A stretch of DNA of 64,000 nt from Flammulina velutipes (lineage: Eukaryota > Basidiomycota > Agaricomycetes > Agaricales > Physalacriaceae), in NCBI GenBank assembly GCA_011800155.1, contig CM022372.1, forward strand, positions 186,001-250,000. The letters are read 5' to 3'. Below the pieces are notes generated by a model, which saw only the letters and a program-made list of their open reading frames with translations, did not search any database and had not been told where the DNA came from. How positions within the stretch are numbered: position 1 is the stretch's first letter; each line of letters opens with the position of its first letter. Positions 62,992-64,000 of this stretch are shown piece by piece. The position numbers and the translations under genes were made by a program.

Positions 62992-64000
62992 TCAACCTTT
63001 ACTCGGGGCCGCTTCAATCAACTTGTCCATTACCCATTCCACCTCCACCAACGCGGTGGACCACTGCTCCCCGGCCTTGCCAGAAACTGCTGCGCTCCTC
63101 CACCATGAAAGTGTTGCAACGACGCTAAGCATCCCATTGGCGCCCGGGACCGTGAGCGCCTCGAACTGTCCAGATACAGCGTCACGCACATATACCCCCC
63201 GACTCTTCTTTCTCCATGCTGGCTGGAGGGAAGACCACCATCCATTCCATTCCTTCGCAAATTTCTGCAACGCCGCTTTCTCCAATGACATTCGTCCTCT
63301 TCTTGTCCGTCCACCAGCCACCCAATCCCCTAGCATCTTCAATCTTTCTGAGCCATCGCTGTTCTTCCCTCTCGGTAAGGTTGCTCTCTTTTTGGCCAGC
63401 ATCCCTCCACAGACGTACTGACACTCCAGCCTCCATAGCCTATCCACCATGCCCAACATGTCAGCCGCTCCGTCTGCAGCGAGGAACTCCTTCAAAGGAT
63501 CAACGAGCCATTCAACCGAGACGGCATCCCGACTCCCCAATCTATCCAACATACCCTTTATCGTGGGCATCTCTTGCGCTGGAATGACATCGGGACGGTG
63601 GGCAGGTGTCGGTTCAAAATATAACAGAGGTTCGTGCGCTGGACTAGCGTCGCGACTCGCCTCGTGGATGGGACTCAAGTCGGGAGTGGGACTGAAATGG
63701 CGGAAGGGAGTGATATCGTGCAGGATTGCATCGCTACTGGCGCAGGGACCGCGGATGGGAGGGGCAGGACTCAAATCGGGAATAGGAGGAATAGGACTGT
63801 TGTCGCGACTGAGATCCATTGGTGTGGGTTCGCGCGAGGCTCCAAGTGTCAAGAAGCGTCCTGTGTCCATGCCAGGCTCAGCAGGTAAGTTGGTTATGTC
63901 CTCCAAGCCCACTCGCTGACGCTTCGGCTCTCTAGTATTGTCGTCTTCACTTTCCTCATCGCTTTCCGCTGGGATTCGTCGACGAGCCCTCTTATGGCGT
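62992..64000 (-). CDS. Hypothetical basidiomycete protein with Trp-rich C-terminal domain (5' partial)
   Basis: Minus-strand frame open from the window edge to the stop at 62992-62994 (about 335 codons). The N-terminal part is basic and acidic (HKRARRRIPAESDEESEDDN, then KRQRVGLEDI), then a Pro/Ser/Asp-rich linker with PTP-, SP- and DLSP- repeats. The C-terminal half is folded-looking: VEWLVDPLKEFLAADGAADM, RATLPRGKNSDGSERLKMLG, EWNGWWSSLQPAWRKKSRG and VPGANGMLSVVATLSWW. This W-x-x-WW-x-x-LQPxWR pattern is one I associate with an uncharacterised family common in mushroom-forming fungi; its function is unknown. The start lies beyond the window. It sits just outside the transposon and is probably host-derived. 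Confidence 0.65.
   Translation of the reverse strand, partial: RHKRARRRIPAESDEESEDDNTREPKRQRVGLEDITNLPAEPGMDTGRFLTLGASREPTPMDLSRDNSPIPPIPDLSPAPPIRGPCASSDAILHDITPFRHFSPTPDLSPIHEASRDASPAHEPLLYFEPTPAHRPDVIPAQEMPTIKGMLDRLGSRDAVSVEWLVDPLKEFLAADGAADMLGMVDRLWRLECQYVCGGMLAKKRATLPRGKNSDGSERLKMLGDWVAGGRTRRGRMSLEKAALQKFAKEWNGWWSSLQPAWRKKSRGVYVRDAVSGQFEALTVPGANGMLSVVATLSWWRSAAVSGKAGEQWSTALVEVEWVMDKLIEAAPSKG

Noticed and set aside
62990..64000. Plus-strand frames 62981-63421 and 63449-63919 as genes
   Set aside because: They are shadows of the long minus-strand frame, which has the recognisable Trp-rich pattern.
1..64000. CRISPR arrays, operons or other prokaryotic features
   Set aside because: Spliceosomal introns and eukaryotic transposons throughout; no regularly spaced short repeats of CRISPR type.

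Overview
The window looks like a repeat-rich, gene-poor stretch of a basidiomycete (Agaricomycetes-type) nuclear genome. The evidence is the many 47-79 bp GT-AG introns, a DIRS-type retroelement, a Plavaka-type transposase beside a fungal TET/JBP oxygenase, RecQ-helicase relics, F-box/LRR genes, a JmjC gene and a stand-alone Spt5-like KOW gene. I cannot name the species. There are no rRNA genes, no intact tRNA genes and no CRISPR.

Layout. 1-4140: 3' part of a DIRS-like retroelement (reverse transcriptase/RNase H, then tyrosine recombinase, then noncoding DNA ending in a 98-bp palindrome). 4.7-8.9 kb: weakly coding relics. 9-19.1 kb: nested repeats. A 602-bp MITE lies beside a broken gene; a 1.4-kb interspersed repeat (copy A) holds a 2.09-kb RecQ-carrying insertion; a half copy of a foldback element follows; then a decayed chromodomain gene; then an inverted copy B of the 1.4-kb repeat holding another MITE. 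20.4-38 kb: the most gene-like part, with a KOW/Spt5-like gene, a 7-exon membrane-anchored unknown, a JmjC gene, a 194-aa unknown, an F-box/LRR-like gene and an F-box gene. 38.5-54.6 kb: foldback elements (a complete 2.8-kb one with a target duplication), MITEs, degenerate tandem units, a truncated RecQ gene, a tRNA-like sequence and repeat copy C. 54.5-62.7 kb: a three-gene transposon. 62.99-64.0 kb: a host-like gene that runs off the window.

The most interesting unit is the 54.5-62.7 kb element. It has a five-exon Plavaka transposase with one premature stop, an apparently intact TET/JBP dioxygenase with all four expected catalytic/cofactor residues, and a small third gene. Each gene has a copy of the same ~80-bp cassette upstream, in the same orientation relative to its gene. 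A 247-bp MITE has landed inside the cassette of the TET/JBP gene.

A second theme is a set of hAT-like MITE families. They have different interiors but share a TAGGG(T/C)TTWAA terminus. Of seven elements, six have perfect 8-bp target duplications, and one insertion can be shown to split a reading frame.
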